46,316 bases of DNA from Actinomycetota bacterium. GTDB lineage: Bacteria > Actinomycetota > Actinomycetes > Nanopelagicales > Nanopelagicaceae. The notes beneath the pieces are model-generated. The model saw nothing but the letters and a program-made list of their open reading frames with translations. It was not told the DNA's origin and searched no databases. The stretch is taken from NCBI GenBank assembly GCA_026393015.1, contig JAPLBA010000013.1, positions 1-46,316 on the forward strand. Direction: 5' to 3'. A program made the position numbers and the translations under genes. Shown here piece by piece: positions 28,122-38,368 of the stretch (positions are counted from its first letter, which is position 1; each line of letters begins with the position of its first letter).

Positions 28122-30503
28122 ATGCTCAGTCATCGCCTGAACAGAGCTCGCGCGAGCCTCATTACCGGAGCTCTACTCCTCTCCCTACTCAACACGTTTG
28201 AGGTATCTCCCGCCCAAGCGCTCTCCGCACAGACCAAGCCGGCCCTTAAGTGGGGCTACCTCTACGCCGGTGGGCTTGCCAATGAGTTCGCCCCAGATAC
28301 TCGACTTCCGCGCGAGAAGCGGGCAGTATCCAAGCCAACGACCATCTCTGTGCGGTACACAAATTTCCCCGAGCAAGCCAAAGTCGCCTTCGATGCCGCC
28401 GTGGGTATCTGGGCTGACCTCTTTCCTTCAAATGTGCCAGTAACCATTGATGCCACCTGGTCTAACTTAGGAGCTGGCGTACTGGGCTCTGCAAGACCCG
28501 GGAATTACCATAATGGGTTCGCTAACGCACCGGATAAAGATCTCTACTATCCATCCGCCCTGGCCAATGCCATTGCTGGAAAAGATCTCGACCCCTCAAG
28601 TGCTGAAATTGTGGCGCGCTTTTCATCGGGCACTGTGTGGTATTTCGGCACCGATGGTCGCCCATCTTATGGAAGATACGACTTAGTCACCGTCGTTCTT
28701 CACGAGCTCTGTCATGGCCTCGGCTTTCTCTCCTCCGACACCTACGATCCTTATTCCGGAATTGGCACTCTTGATAGACCAACTGCTTACGACGCTTTCG
28801 CTCGAACTGTTGATGACAAGCGACTCTCTGATTTGCCAACGCCCTCTGTTGAGCTGGGTCGCGCCCTTACGAACACTCTCTACTGGGGTGGAGCCTTAGG
28901 AATCGCTGCTAACAACGGAAGCAAACCCAAGATTTATTCACCTACTCGCTACGACGATGGTTCATCAGTGAGCCACCTTGATGAGAGCACATTTCCAAGC
29001 GGAGATAAGAACTCCCTCATGTCCCCGCAATTAGACGCTGGCGAAGTCATCCACGACGTGGGTCCTATTGCGGCAGCCATGCTTGAAGACTTGCGCACCA
29101 AGCCTCCGGCAGGCGCCGTCACTGCACTTCCTTCGCCACCGCGGAATGTATCTGCACTGGTAGGTGATCGTTCAGTGATGATTAATTTTGATCCTCCTAT
29201 CGATGCTCGAATCACTCAAGTTTCGGGATACGAAGTAACCACGATGCCAGGAGCGGCCTTAACTAAGGTCGAGCGCTCTCCAATTACAATTCCAAACCTT
29301 AAAGTCGGTACCGCGTATACATTTGCTATCAGAGCGGTAAATCCTTTAGGGACCAGCGTGGCGGCAGCGGCTGGTCCAATTACCCCACAACTCAGCTGGA
29401 ACACCTCTACCATCGACATTGGCGCCGATCCTTCCTTTGCCGCAGCTACAACATGGCGAAATCAAAGCGTGTTTGTTTATAACGATAGGCGCACCGGTTA
29501 TCTCAAGCGCGCCACTTTGGTGAATAAGAAGTGGGTCATCGAAACTATTGATGGAAACTCTGTAATTGGAGGCACCACTACAAATAATCTCGATGGAGCC
29601 CTCAGTACATGCGTCACGGGCCCGGTCAAAAGCCAGGTTCTCCATATTTTTTATTCAGACATGGAGGATAAAGATCTCCGCCATGCAGCGTTCGACGGAA
29701 AGAAGTGGAGTTACGAGATCGTTGATGGAAATGGTCTGCTCACTCAACCTGTCGAGGATCCGATTCGAGTCCGCACTAAGAGCGATGTAAACGTGAGCAA
29801 TGCATGTGTCGCCACTCCTGCCGGTCTCCAAGTTTACTATCGAGACGATAGTCAAGGAATTCTCTTAGGTGCTCTTCAAAGTGGGAAGACGTGGCAGTAC
29901 GAACTTGTCGATGGAGATCGTAAGACAGAGGGGCGCACAACCGGTGATGTGGCTTTCCATGTAGCGGCCACAGCAGTAGGGAAGAGTGTGCATCTTATTT
30001 ACGATTCAGTAATCACCATTGACCGAGATCGCAAGGCGACGCAAGGCGATGTGCGACATGCAATCCGTGCATCAGCAAATCCGGCAGATTGGAAGTTTGA
30101 CACTGTTGATGCAGCAGATGCACGATTCCCCGTCGCTGGATACGGCGTAGCCATCGGAGTAGTCGGCACCAAGGTTTACGGATCATGGCTGGCGGCATCC
30201 ACGAAAGGGGCGAGTACCCCGAGCGCCGACACTCTCTTTTATAAAGAACTCACCGCCAGCGAAACTTCTCAGGTGATTACTGCTGGATTAGGTGCGCCTT
30301 CGTTGCCATTAGCTATTGACGGCAGCAATGTGGCATTCGGCTGTCAAGGTCGCCTCTGTTCGGCAGCGTTAACAGGCGGAAATGGAAAACTCATCTCCGG
30401 AGTTGATACGACGCAGAGTCGGGGAGCAATGTGGGCCAGAGTCAGCAGCAAACCCGGCCTCCTTGTTGGAAGCCCACTCGGCCTACTCTGGCTTGCGGCT
30501 TAA
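28122..30503 (+). CDS. Large secreted putative zinc metallopeptidase (HEXXH) with FN3-like domain and C-terminal repeats
   Basis: Signal peptide (RARASLITGALLLSLLNTFEVSPAQALSA), VVLHELCHGLGFLSSD, FN3-like segment (PSPPRNVSALVGDRSVMINFDPP...GYEVTT), then ~50-60 aa repeats ending W.xExVDG. Start chosen at ATG 28122. Confidence 0.75.
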   Translation: MLSHRLNRARASLITGALLLSLLNTFEVSPAQALSAQTKPALKWGYLYAGGLANEFAPDTRLPREKRAVSKPTTISVRYTNFPEQAKVAFDAAVGIWADLFPSNVPVTIDATWSNLGAGVLGSARPGNYHNGFANAPDKDLYYPSALANAIAGKDLDPSSAEIVARFSSGTVWYFGTDGRPSYGRYDLVTVVLHELCHGLGFLSSDTYDPYSGIGTLDRPTAYDAFARTVDDKRLSDLPTPSVELGRALTNTLYWGGALGIAANNGSKPKIYSPTRYDDGSSVSHLDESTFPSGDKNSLMSPQLDAGEVIHDVGPIAAAMLEDLRTKPPAGAVTALPSPPRNVSALVGDRSVMINFDPPIDARITQVSGYEVTTMPGAALTKVERSPITIPNLKVGTAYTFAIRAVNPLGTSVAAAAGPITPQLSWNTSTIDIGADPSFAAATTWRNQSVFVYNDRRTGYLKRATLVNKKWVIETIDGNSVIGGTTTNNLDGALSTCVTGPVKSQVLHIFYSDMEDKDLRHAAFDGKKWSYEIVDGNGLLTQPVEDPIRVRTKSDVNVSNACVATPAGLQVYYRDDSQGILLGALQSGKTWQYELVDGDRKTEGRTTGDVAFHVAATAVGKSVHLIYDSVITIDRDRKATQGDVRHAIRASANPADWKFDTVDAADARFPVAGYGVAIGVVGTKVYGSWLAASTKGASTPSADTLFYKELTASETSQVITAGLGAPSLPLAIDGSNVAFGCQGRLCSAALTGGNGKLISGVDTTQSRGAMWARVSSKPGLLVGSPLGLLWLAA

Positions 30504-30516
30504 GCAAACGCGCTGA

Positions 30517-30615
30517 CTAAACCTTGTTACGTCGTTGAATACGAGTCTTCTTCAGAAGCTTGCGGTGCTTCTTCTTGGCCATCCGCTTGCGACGCTTCTT
30601 AATGACTGAACCCAC
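30517..30615 (-). CDS. AURKAIP1/COX24-domain small protein (bS22 family), 32 aa
   Basis: Hand translation from GTG 30615: [32 protein letters not shown], stop TAG. Below the ORF-track size cutoff; recognisable actinobacterial bS22 signature. Confidence 0.93.
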   Translation of the reverse strand: MGSVIKKRRKRMAKKKHRKLLKKTRIQRRNKV

Positions 30616-30646
30616 GAGTAAACCTTTCGTTGCTGAAAGCGTCAGG

Positions 30647-32011
30647 CTATCGCTTTACCGCCCTGGAACCCGAATCCGGGTAGAAGTCGAGCAAGAGAAG
30701 TCCCGAGCCGGATCCTGAAACCATGAGCAATCCAGTGGAATTGGCCGCCAGTGCGAGCAGGGACTGGTCTCCCACCCTCGGGCTCACATGGGTCAGACCA
30801 AGGGTGCGGCTGCCCGATTTGCTTGCTGAAAGGCTCACTGAGAGGGCATCAAGGCCCACCCCTTTGGTCGGCGGCGAGATGGCTTTAAGCTCACTTGGGC
30901 TTACCGAAAAGGCGAGCGCTATCGCGCCACCAGTCCTGGGTGCCAGAGCCACCGGAGGAGATCCAAGCCACCGCCGCGTGCTGACCACCGCTCCGGTCTT
31001 GGAAAAAGTCGTAGTAACAATCTCCATCTTCTTTCCATAATCGACAGTGCCGGCAAGAACCGCTTCGCCATTAACGAAGGCTCCGCTCTCCCAGGAACGT
31101 TGAGTGCCCGAATTTCCACTTCGTTGAGTTTGCGTAATAGTTCCGCTCTTCACATTAATCACTAATGCTAAGGCGTCGACCTTGCCGATGGCAGGCTTAC
31201 CTTTCCAGACATCAGTCGTTGATCCGGCCACTAATAAATTTCCCGCACTCAATGCAGTCGTCCGAATCGATGTCCCACTCTTGCCAAGATAAATTGGCGC
31301 CTTACATTGCAGAACAAAATCACAATTCAGATAAAAACCTCGTATGGCCTTACTCTCAAGTGTCAAGATGGTGCCGGCAATCCAGAGCCCAGTGCTATCA
31401 GAAACTACTCCGGTGGGAAGCACTGCATACTTTGCACCAAAACTAATTGTGGTCTTAGGTAGTGCACTGCCATCGGAACGCACTCCTTGAATAAAAAGTT
31501 GGCTTAGCGGCCTTGGCGCTGCCACCAACGGCGAGGAGAGCGAGACCCCATCAGGATTAACAGTGATCGGGGTATTTCCTGCACCCACACTCGTGGGCGC
31601 AGGAGTCGTTATTACAATCGGAGTCGCCGTAACACTCTCACTTTGCGACGAACCAACAAGCCAAATGTTTCCACTTTGATCTAGGGCTGCGCCACCGAAA
31701 ATATCGTTCTGCACCGTGCCAACCCGATGACTCCATGCTGGAGCAAGAGTGGCATCAAGACTTGATATCCAAATGTCACTTCCTCCAAGTGCACGATCGG
31801 CAAAAACAGTCGAACTTTCGCTGCTCTCGAAAGTGGTGCCAGCCAAGATCCAACCGCTCTTTGTTGAAAGCGCAATTGCCGCATCATCATCGACTCCAAT
31901 CGTCAGAGTCTTCGAAAGTGAAGTGGCCGCTTCGGCGTGGGTGAGTGCACTACTCAGAAGCACGAAGAAGGCCGCAGATGCAGCCAGCCGTACGGTGCGC
32001 GTGCGTTTCAT
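30647..32011 (-). CDS. Secreted protein with propeller-type repeats (SBBP-like), function unknown
   Basis: Signal peptide [76 protein letters not shown]. Start chosen at 32011. Confidence 0.65.
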   Translation of the reverse strand: MKRTRTVRLAASAAFFVLLSSALTHAEAATSLSKTLTIGVDDDAAIALSTKSGWILAGTTFESSESSTVFADRALGGSDIWISSLDATLAPAWSHRVGTVQNDIFGGAALDQSGNIWLVGSSQSESVTATPIVITTPAPTSVGAGNTPITVNPDGVSLSSPLVAAPRPLSQLFIQGVRSDGSALPKTTISFGAKYAVLPTGVVSDSTGLWIAGTILTLESKAIRGFYLNCDFVLQCKAPIYLGKSGTSIRTTALSAGNLLVAGSTTDVWKGKPAIGKVDALALVINVKSGTITQTQRSGNSGTQRSWESGAFVNGEAVLAGTVDYGKKMEIVTTTFSKTGAVVSTRRWLGSPPVALAPRTGGAIALAFSVSPSELKAISPPTKGVGLDALSVSLSASKSGSRTLGLTHVSPRVGDQSLLALAANSTGLLMVSGSGSGLLLLDFYPDSGSRAVKR

Positions 32012-32027
32012 GGGGCTGAGCCTACGG

Positions 32028-32612
32028 TCAGGTGAGGAAGATTGTGCGTAACCCAAAGAGCGTTAACGCCGCACCCGTTACCCATGGCAATAATCTCGCT
32101 AACCAACCTGGGAGTTCCCTGCTAAAAAGGTAGATCAAGATGGTGAACCAGAGGAGCGAAAAGAAGGCATGAATGGCAGCTAGCAGGAGCGAGCGCCAGA
32201 GCAATCCAGGACCCGGCGGGGCGAACTGCGGTAGTAGCGAAAGGTAGAAGACGCCCACCTTCGGATTAAGAATGTTGGTAAGAAACCCACTCTTAAATCC
32301 TAGATTTGCAGTGGTGGCGCCTTTCGTATGGGTCGTGCGTAGCGCCGACCAACCCAACCAAAGGAGGTAGAGCCCACCAAGTATTGAAATGGTGCGGTAT
32401 GCCTGCGGATACCTGATCAGTAAGGCGCTCAACCCTTCTGCAGTCGCGCCGCCCCACACTAAACAACCAGCAGCTATGCCCACGCCAGTGATGAATGCAA
32501 CGCGTTTACTTTCGGTACGTGCGGCACGGAGAATCAGCGCCACATCTGCGCCTGGAAGAATGGTGAGTAGGGCAACGAGAAGTGTGAAGCCGGCAACTTG
32601 GGTGAAAGTCAT
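32028..32612 (-). CDS. LysE/RhtB family transporter
   Basis: PGADVALILRAARTESKRVAFITGVGIAAGCLVWG, LGGLYLLWLGW, GFLTNILNPKVGVFYLSLLPQF. Confidence 0.92.
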   Translation of the reverse strand: MTFTQVAGFTLLVALLTILPGADVALILRAARTESKRVAFITGVGIAAGCLVWGGATAEGLSALLIRYPQAYRTISILGGLYLLWLGWSALRTTHTKGATTANLGFKSGFLTNILNPKVGVFYLSLLPQFAPPGPGLLWRSLLLAAIHAFFSLLWFTILIYLFSRELPGWLARLLPWVTGAALTLFGLRTIFLT

Positions 32613-32622
32613 TGTCCCTGTA

Positions 32623-33426
32623 CTACTGGCCCTGCGCTAATTCTCGTGAACGATCACGAGCAGCTTCCATGGCCGAGAGAAAAGCGGCGCGAACTTTATG
32701 ATCATCTAGCTCGCGAAGTGCTGCACTTGTCGTACCAGCGGGGCTGGTGACGTTTTCACGGAGAACACTCGGATGCTCACCAGTTTCATCGAGCATGGCG
32801 GCCGCGCCGACGACGGTTTGCAAAGTGAGCGCCGAGGCCGTGGCTCGTGGCAAACCGAGTAATACTCCGGCTTCGATCATGGCCTCAACAACGTAGTAAA
32901 TATAGGCAGGTCCCGAACCGCTAATTGCAGTAACCGCATCTTGGTGTTTCTCGGCAATTCGAATTACTTTTCCGATACTACGGAGCAAATTCTCTGCATG
33001 CGCTAGGTGGTCTTCGCTGCAGTGAGAGCCCGGTGAGATCGCTGTCATACCCTTATCTACCAGAGCCGGCGTATTCGGCATTACGCGCACCACCGCTATA
33101 CCCGACGGTAATTCAGCTTGCAGTGCAACCGTAGTAATACCTGCCGCCATCGATATCACTAACGCGTCGCGGTGAATACTTGAAGAAATCTCTCGCAAAA
33201 GGTGTGCCATGTCTTGCGGCTTCACCACGAGGAAAACCGTTTCGGCGCCGTTGACGGCTTGCGCATTCGATGCGCTAGATACGCCAAACTTCTCGCAGAG
33301 ATGTTCCACACGTTCTGGGCGAGTATCAGTAATGACCACATCTGACGGGGCATGACCTGAGCGCATCAAACCAGAGAGCAGTGCTTCGCCCATGACGCCA
33401 GCGCCCAAGATGGCGATCATGGTCAT
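32623..33426 (-). CDS. proC: Pyrroline-5-carboxylate reductase
   Basis: IAILGAGVMGEALLSGLM, VVKPQDM, VVRVMPNTPALVDKGMTA, TAISGSGPAYIYYVVEAM, NVTSPAGTTSAALREL. Confidence 0.95.
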   Translation of the reverse strand: MTMIAILGAGVMGEALLSGLMRSGHAPSDVVITDTRPERVEHLCEKFGVSSASNAQAVNGAETVFLVVKPQDMAHLLREISSSIHRDALVISMAAGITTVALQAELPSGIAVVRVMPNTPALVDKGMTAISPGSHCSEDHLAHAENLLRSIGKVIRIAEKHQDAVTAISGSGPAYIYYVVEAMIEAGVLLGLPRATASALTLQTVVGAAAMLDETGEHPSVLRENVTSPAGTTSAALRELDDHKVRAAFLSAMEAARDRSRELAQGQ

Positions 33427-33428
33427 GA

Positions 33429-34358
33429 CTACCCCCTAGAGATAAGCGAACGGAGAAAGAATGACAGGTTAGCCGGTCTTTCTGCCATTCTCCGCATGAG
33501 GTACCCATACCAGTCCTGCCCATACGGGACGTAGATACGCACCTTTTCGCCGCGCTGCGCTAACCGAATCTGCTCATCGGGGCGGATACCAAGCAACATT
33601 TGATATTCAAAAGTTCCACTTGCACGCTGTGAACGAAGCGCAAGTGAAGTACCTATCTCAATAAGACGGGGATCGTGGGTTGCGAGCATGGGATAGCCAT
33701 CACCCATCATCAGCACGCGCATACAGCGCACATAGGAACGATCAACTTCACTCTTAGATTGGAACGCCACGCTGGCTGGTTCTTTATAGGCACCTTTGCA
33801 GAGGCGTACGCGAGAACCTTCATACGTCAGATCCCGGCAGTCACCTTCCGTTCGAATGAGATATGACTGAAGTACCGCACCTACAGAAGGGGTCTCTTTG
33901 CGAAGCTCACGAAGTATACCCAGCGTGAAATCAGTAGTGGTGTGATCTTCCATATCTAAGGTGACGGTAGTACCGATTTGGGTTGCCGCACGCACAACCT
34001 CAAATGCATTCTCCAAAGCGATCTTTTCTCCATCACCAGGAAGTGCCTGACCCAACGCTGAAAGTTTTACCGAGACTTCAACATGACTAGCCATCTGGTG
34101 CTCAGATATTAACTTTAAGAGAGTGAGGTAAGCATTCTTAGTTCCGGTTGCCGCATCGCGATCGAGTACATCTTCACCGAGATGATCAACGGTGAGATTT
34201 AACCCATTGTTGGTTAAGCGGTTAGCGGCCGCTATGACATCAAGCGGTTCTTCGCCAGCCACAAAGCGTTCGACGACGCCTTTGGTGAGCGGGCCTGTAC
34301 TTACAAATTCACGAAGCTTTTCATTTCGACTTGCCGCCAGGATGGTGTCGCGTAACAC
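33429..34358 (-). CDS. Proline dehydrogenase
   Basis: VSVKLSALGQ, TLDMEDHTTTDFTL, VGAVLQSYL, RLCKGAYKEP, FEYQMLLGIRPD, RIYVPYGQDWYGYLMRRMAERPAN. Confidence 0.93.
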   Translation of the reverse strand: MLRDTILAASRNEKLREFVSTGPLTKGVVERFVAGEEPLDVIAAANRLTNNGLNLTVDHLGEDVLDRDAATGTKNAYLTLLKLISEHQMASHVEVSVKLSALGQALPGDGEKIALENAFEVVRAATQIGTTVTLDMEDHTTTDFTLGILRELRKETPSVGAVLQSYLIRTEGDCRDLTYEGSRVRLCKGAYKEPASVAFQSKSEVDRSYVRCMRVLMMGDGYPMLATHDPRLIEIGTSLALRSQRASGTFEYQMLLGIRPDEQIRLAQRGEKVRIYVPYGQDWYGYLMRRMAERPANLSFFLRSLISRG

Positions 34359-34384
34359 GGAGTACCTCTCTCTCGTTGAAAAGC

Positions 34385-35155
34385 CTACTCCAGGTTTGCC
34401 CGAGCGAAAGCGAGAGATTCTGCCAAGATCTCGAGGCGTTCCTCACGTGTGGCCACTCGCCTTGTAGAGACTTCTAAGACCACGGACTTCAGGCTCGTAG
34501 ATGACTTCAGGAGGGCGAGAACTTCGGCGCACGGTTGGCTTCCGCGTCCAGGGGCCAAATGTTCATCTTGGGCAGAACCCAGTCCGTCGGCGAGGTGAAG
34601 GTGGACCACACTCTCCCTAGCGATTATCTCAAACGGATCTTCTCTGGAGGTCGCCGTGTGCGAGAGGTCTAGGGTCACATTGTCATATCCCACGTTAAGC
34701 ACCGAGTAGTCGGGCAAGTAACCCGTGATTTCTCGATTCCGCGCACTCCACGGAAACATATTTTCGATAGCAATGTCTACGCCACTCTCCTGAGAGAGCA
34801 CGTTGATTTTTTCCGCGAAGTTTTTTGCATATTTTCTCTGCCATCTAAAAGGTGGGTGCAATACCACGACCTGAGAACCGAGCCGCTGCGCTAATTCCAC
34901 ACTTTTGCGCACTTTCCCCCAGGGTTCTAAACCCCACACACGTTGCGTAATCAATAAACATGGGGCATGAACTGAAAGCACGGGGAGATCAAAATGTTCA
35001 GAGAGGCGCATGATGGAGCCAGCATCTTGCGTAGCGATTTCATTAGAAACCATGACCTCAACGCCGTCATAACCAAGTTCTTTGGCGATAGCGAACGTAT
35101 CTGCCAGCGTCTCTGGAAAACAGGAAGCGCTAGATAAGCCAACTGGTGTACTCAC
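34385..35155 (-). CDS. Sugar phosphate isomerase/epimerase-type TIM barrel protein
   Basis: [58 protein letters not shown]. Start chosen at GTG 35155. Confidence 0.83.
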   Translation of the reverse strand: MSTPVGLSSASCFPETLADTFAIAKELGYDGVEVMVSNEIATQDAGSIMRLSEHFDLPVLSVHAPCLLITQRVWGLEPWGKVRKSVELAQRLGSQVVVLHPPFRWQRKYAKNFAEKINVLSQESGVDIAIENMFPWSARNREITGYLPDYSVLNVGYDNVTLDLSHTATSREDPFEIIARESVVHLHLADGLGSAQDEHLAPGRGSQPCAEVLALLKSSTSLKSVVLEVSTRRVATREERLEILAESLAFARANLE

Positions 35156-36177
35156 TGATCGAGCCAATCCAATCGACGGAGAATGATTCCTTCGCGCAAC
35201 GCCCAAGGGCAAATCTCAAGTTCTTCAATATCGAGTAGGTCCATTGCGGTGTGTGCCACGATAGCGCCAGCTACTAGTTGATTGGCACGAGAGATCGAAA
35301 CACCAGGAAGTTTAGCGCGCTCTTGAATGGGCATAGAGAATATACGAGGTAACCAATCTTCAAGCACATCGCGTTTGAGAAGTCTCGGCACCATCGGTCC
35401 AGATGTTGAGGGTTCAGAACCGCAAATACGTGATAGTGATCGGAAAGTTTTGCTAGTACCTACGGGATGACCGATCTGCCCCAGCGAAAGAATCTCAGGC
35501 ACTATTTCAGCAATTGATGTACGCACTATGCGTCGCAAATTCTTGATGTCGCCCGCATCAAAAGGATCGCCTTTGAGATGAGAAGCTGTGAGTCGGCTAG
35601 CCCCAAGTGGCAGCGAGAAAGCTTCTTGTGGCTCCTCATCGGTACCGCAGGCGACTTCGAGTGATCCTCCACCAATGTCAAGGACAAGTAAACGGCCACT
35701 CGACCAACCGAACCACCGCCTGACAGCGAGGAAGGTAAGCCTGGCTTCATCGCTGCCGGAGAGCACCTGTAACTCGATGCCGCACTCTTGGGTGATCTCC
35801 TCCAGAATCTCATCTCCATTGGCGGCCTCACGCAGAGCCGACGTGGCGAAAGCTAGTAGCTCCTCTGGGCCATGCGTGTCAGCTGCGGCTACTGCTCGTT
35901 GAATGGCAGCAACCAGGCGATCACGACCCTCTCGGCTAATGGCTCCGTTGGGAAGGAGGAACTCGGTAAGGCGAAGCTCTTCTTTATGACTCGTCGCTGG
36001 TACCGGGGCTGCGCCACGGTGAGCATCAACAACAAGCAAGTGGATGGTGTTCGAGCCCACATCGAGAACTCCGAGTCGCCGTCCCAAAATCGGTCCCAAA
36101 AGTGGCTCCGCCGAGCGGGTATCCACCGATTCAAAACTCACGGAGATGAACTTACCGTGAGAAGACCGTAGGCTCAT
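35152..36177 (-). CDS. Ppx/GppA phosphatase family protein
   Basis: [67 protein letters not shown]. Confidence 0.92.
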   Translation of the reverse strand: MSLRSSHGKFISVSFESVDTRSAEPLLGPILGRRLGVLDVGSNTIHLLVVDAHRGAAPVPATSHKEELRLTEFLLPNGAISREGRDRLVAAIQRAVAAADTHGPEELLAFATSALREAANGDEILEEITQECGIELQVLSGSDEARLTFLAVRRWFGWSSGRLLVLDIGGGSLEVACGTDEEPQEAFSLPLGASRLTASHLKGDPFDAGDIKNLRRIVRTSIAEIVPEILSLGQIGHPVGTSKTFRSLSRICGSEPSTSGPMVPRLLKRDVLEDWLPRIFSMPIQERAKLPGVSISRANQLVAGAIVAHTAMDLLDIEELEICPWALREGIILRRLDWLDQ

Positions 36178-36182
36178 CTCTT

Positions 36183-37010
36183 GTGCCTCCTACGAAACAT
36201 TCTCAGACCAACGAAGTAGACCTCGATTTCGCCCGCGACTGGGTGGAGTTCCCAGATCCGGTGGATCCCGCCGAGTTATGGAAGTGCGATCTCACCTGGC
36301 TCACCTCTTCTTGGCAATGCATTTATGGAGCCGGTTGCAAGGGCATCTTCGAGGAGCGGCCATTCGACGGTTGCTGCAGCCAAGGAGCGCACTTCACCGG
36401 AAAAGAAGATGAAAAGCGAGTCCGGGAATGGGCCGCACGACTCACTCCAGAAACCTGGCAATTCTTTGCTGAAGGTCAGCCCGCGAAATCTAAGGGCAAG
36501 TTAGACATCACTGAGAAGGATGACGAAGGCGATAAGAAGACTCGAGTTGTAGAAGACGGATGCATCTTCCTTAACCGTCCAGGATTTGCTGGCGGTGAAG
36601 GTTGTGCCTTCCACCACCTCGCGATTCGTGAAGGTGTGCACTTTGTAGAGACGAAGCCAGATGTCTGCTGGCAACTTCCACTCCGCCAGTCGTACGAAGA
36701 ACTCGATCGCGGCGACGGAAATAAGATTTCAGTCAACGTAATCGGTGAATTTGATCGTCGTAGTTGGGGTGAGGGTGGCGAAGAACTCGACTGGTACTGC
36801 TCCGGTAATCCCGATGCACATATCGCTTCAGAGCCGCTTTACATCACCAACAAGACTGAACTTATTGCCATGATGAACGAGAAGGCTTATGAAGTGCTGG
36901 CCGATATTTGTGACCAGCGCATGGCGGCACAATCAGCACTCAAATCTCGAAATCTTCCACTCTTCATCGTGCACCCAGCGACTCTCGAAGCCGATCGGTT
37001 AAAGAAGTAA
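36183..37010 (+). CDS. Conserved cysteine-rich protein of unknown function
   Basis: Clustered Cys: [37 protein letters not shown] ... [23 protein letters not shown] ... DVCWQLP ... WYCSG. GTG start. Confidence 0.8.
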   Translation: MPPTKHSQTNEVDLDFARDWVEFPDPVDPAELWKCDLTWLTSSWQCIYGAGCKGIFEERPFDGCCSQGAHFTGKEDEKRVREWAARLTPETWQFFAEGQPAKSKGKLDITEKDDEGDKKTRVVEDGCIFLNRPGFAGGEGCAFHHLAIREGVHFVETKPDVCWQLPLRQSYEELDRGDGNKISVNVIGEFDRRSWGEGGEELDWYCSGNPDAHIASEPLYITNKTELIAMMNEKAYEVLADICDQRMAAQSALKSRNLPLFIVHPATLEADRLKK

Positions 37011-37015
37011 TCGCA

Positions 37016-38368
37016 ATGGCAAAGCCGGATCTCTACCGCTGTACGGAATGTGGCTGGAGTGGCGTGAAGTGGCTTGGGCAATGTCCCGAGTGTCAAGCAT
37101 GGGGCTCTGTAGATGAAGTGGGCGGAGTTACCAAGGCTTCTTTGCAACCAGGGCGCATCATCACGCCAGCCAAGCCCATCGCAGAGATCGACGTAGCCTC
37201 TGCAATTGCGCGCTCTTCAGGGGTGCCAGAATTAGATCGCGTGCTAGGCGGCGGCATCGTCCCGGGCGCAGCCATCCTCCTTGCTGGTGAACCCGGAGTG
37301 GGTAAATCCACGCTACTTCTTGCAGTGAGTGCCGAGAGCGCTAAAGCGAATATGAAAGTACTTTATGTAACGGGCGAAGAGTCCGCCTCCCAGGTCCGCC
37401 TCAGAGCCGAACGACTTAAAGCACTTCACCCCAACCTCTTTCTCGCAGCTGAAAGCGATCTCGGAGTTTTGCTCGCCCACGTTGATCAAGTAAAACCAGA
37501 TTTATTGATCGTCGATAGTGTGCAAACAATCTCTACTCAATCGGTAGATGGTTCACCCGGCGGAGTGACGCAAGTTCGCGAGGTTGCCGGCGCCCTCATC
37601 CGAGTAGCAAAGGAACGCGCACTCGCCACCATCTTGGTGGGACATGTGACGAAAGATGGCTCTATCGCTGGTCCCAGATTGCTTGAGCATCTTGTTGACG
37701 TCGTTCTTAACTTCGAAGGTGAAAAACACACGCGCCTTCGCCTAGTACGCGCGATCAAGAATCGTTTTGGTGCTACCGACGAGGTGGGCTGTTTTGATCT
37801 CAACGAAAATGGCATCGAAGGTTTAGCTGATCCCACAGGACTCTTTTTAAGTCGACATAGTGAACCAGTCCCCGGCACATGCATCACGGTGGCCATGGAA
37901 GGACGCCGTCCATTACTCGCTGAAATTCAAGCACTCGTTGGGGGCGCATCAAATAACACCAACCCTCGGCGAACAACTAGCGGACTAGACAATGCGCGCG
38001 CGATGATGACCCTTGCAGTTCTTGAACTTCGCGCCGGAATTCCCCTTGCTGGACGAGATACATACCTCGCCACCGTAGGTGGCATGAAATTGACCGAGCC
38101 CGCCGCCGATTTAGCGCTCGCGCTCGCGGTTGGTTCGGCAGCTAAAGGCTTCGCTCTTCCTTCAGATCTCATCGCACTCGGTGAAGTGGGCCTCGCTGGT
38201 GAAGTGCGCAAGGTGAATGGCATTCAGCAACGACTTAATGAGGCTGCCAGACTCGGCTTTACGCGCGCCATCGTGCCCGACCTCAAAGGTGAGTTAAAGA
38301 TTCCCGGGATGGAGATCTTAGAAGTGACTCGACTAACAACGGCATTAGAACGAGTTCGCCTTACGTGA
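37016..38368 (+). CDS. radA: DNA repair protein RadA
   Basis: N-terminal CTECGWSGVKWLGQCPECQAW zinc finger, LLAGEPGVGKSTLLLAV, KNRFGATDEVGCF. Confidence 0.96.
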   Translation: MAKPDLYRCTECGWSGVKWLGQCPECQAWGSVDEVGGVTKASLQPGRIITPAKPIAEIDVASAIARSSGVPELDRVLGGGIVPGAAILLAGEPGVGKSTLLLAVSAESAKANMKVLYVTGEESASQVRLRAERLKALHPNLFLAAESDLGVLLAHVDQVKPDLLIVDSVQTISTQSVDGSPGGVTQVREVAGALIRVAKERALATILVGHVTKDGSIAGPRLLEHLVDVVLNFEGEKHTRLRLVRAIKNRFGATDEVGCFDLNENGIEGLADPTGLFLSRHSEPVPGTCITVAMEGRRPLLAEIQALVGGASNNTNPRRTTSGLDNARAMMTLAVLELRAGIPLAGRDTYLATVGGMKLTEPAADLALALAVGSAAKGFALPSDLIALGEVGLAGEVRKVNGIQQRLNEAARLGFTRAIVPDLKGELKIPGMEILEVTRLTTALERVRLT

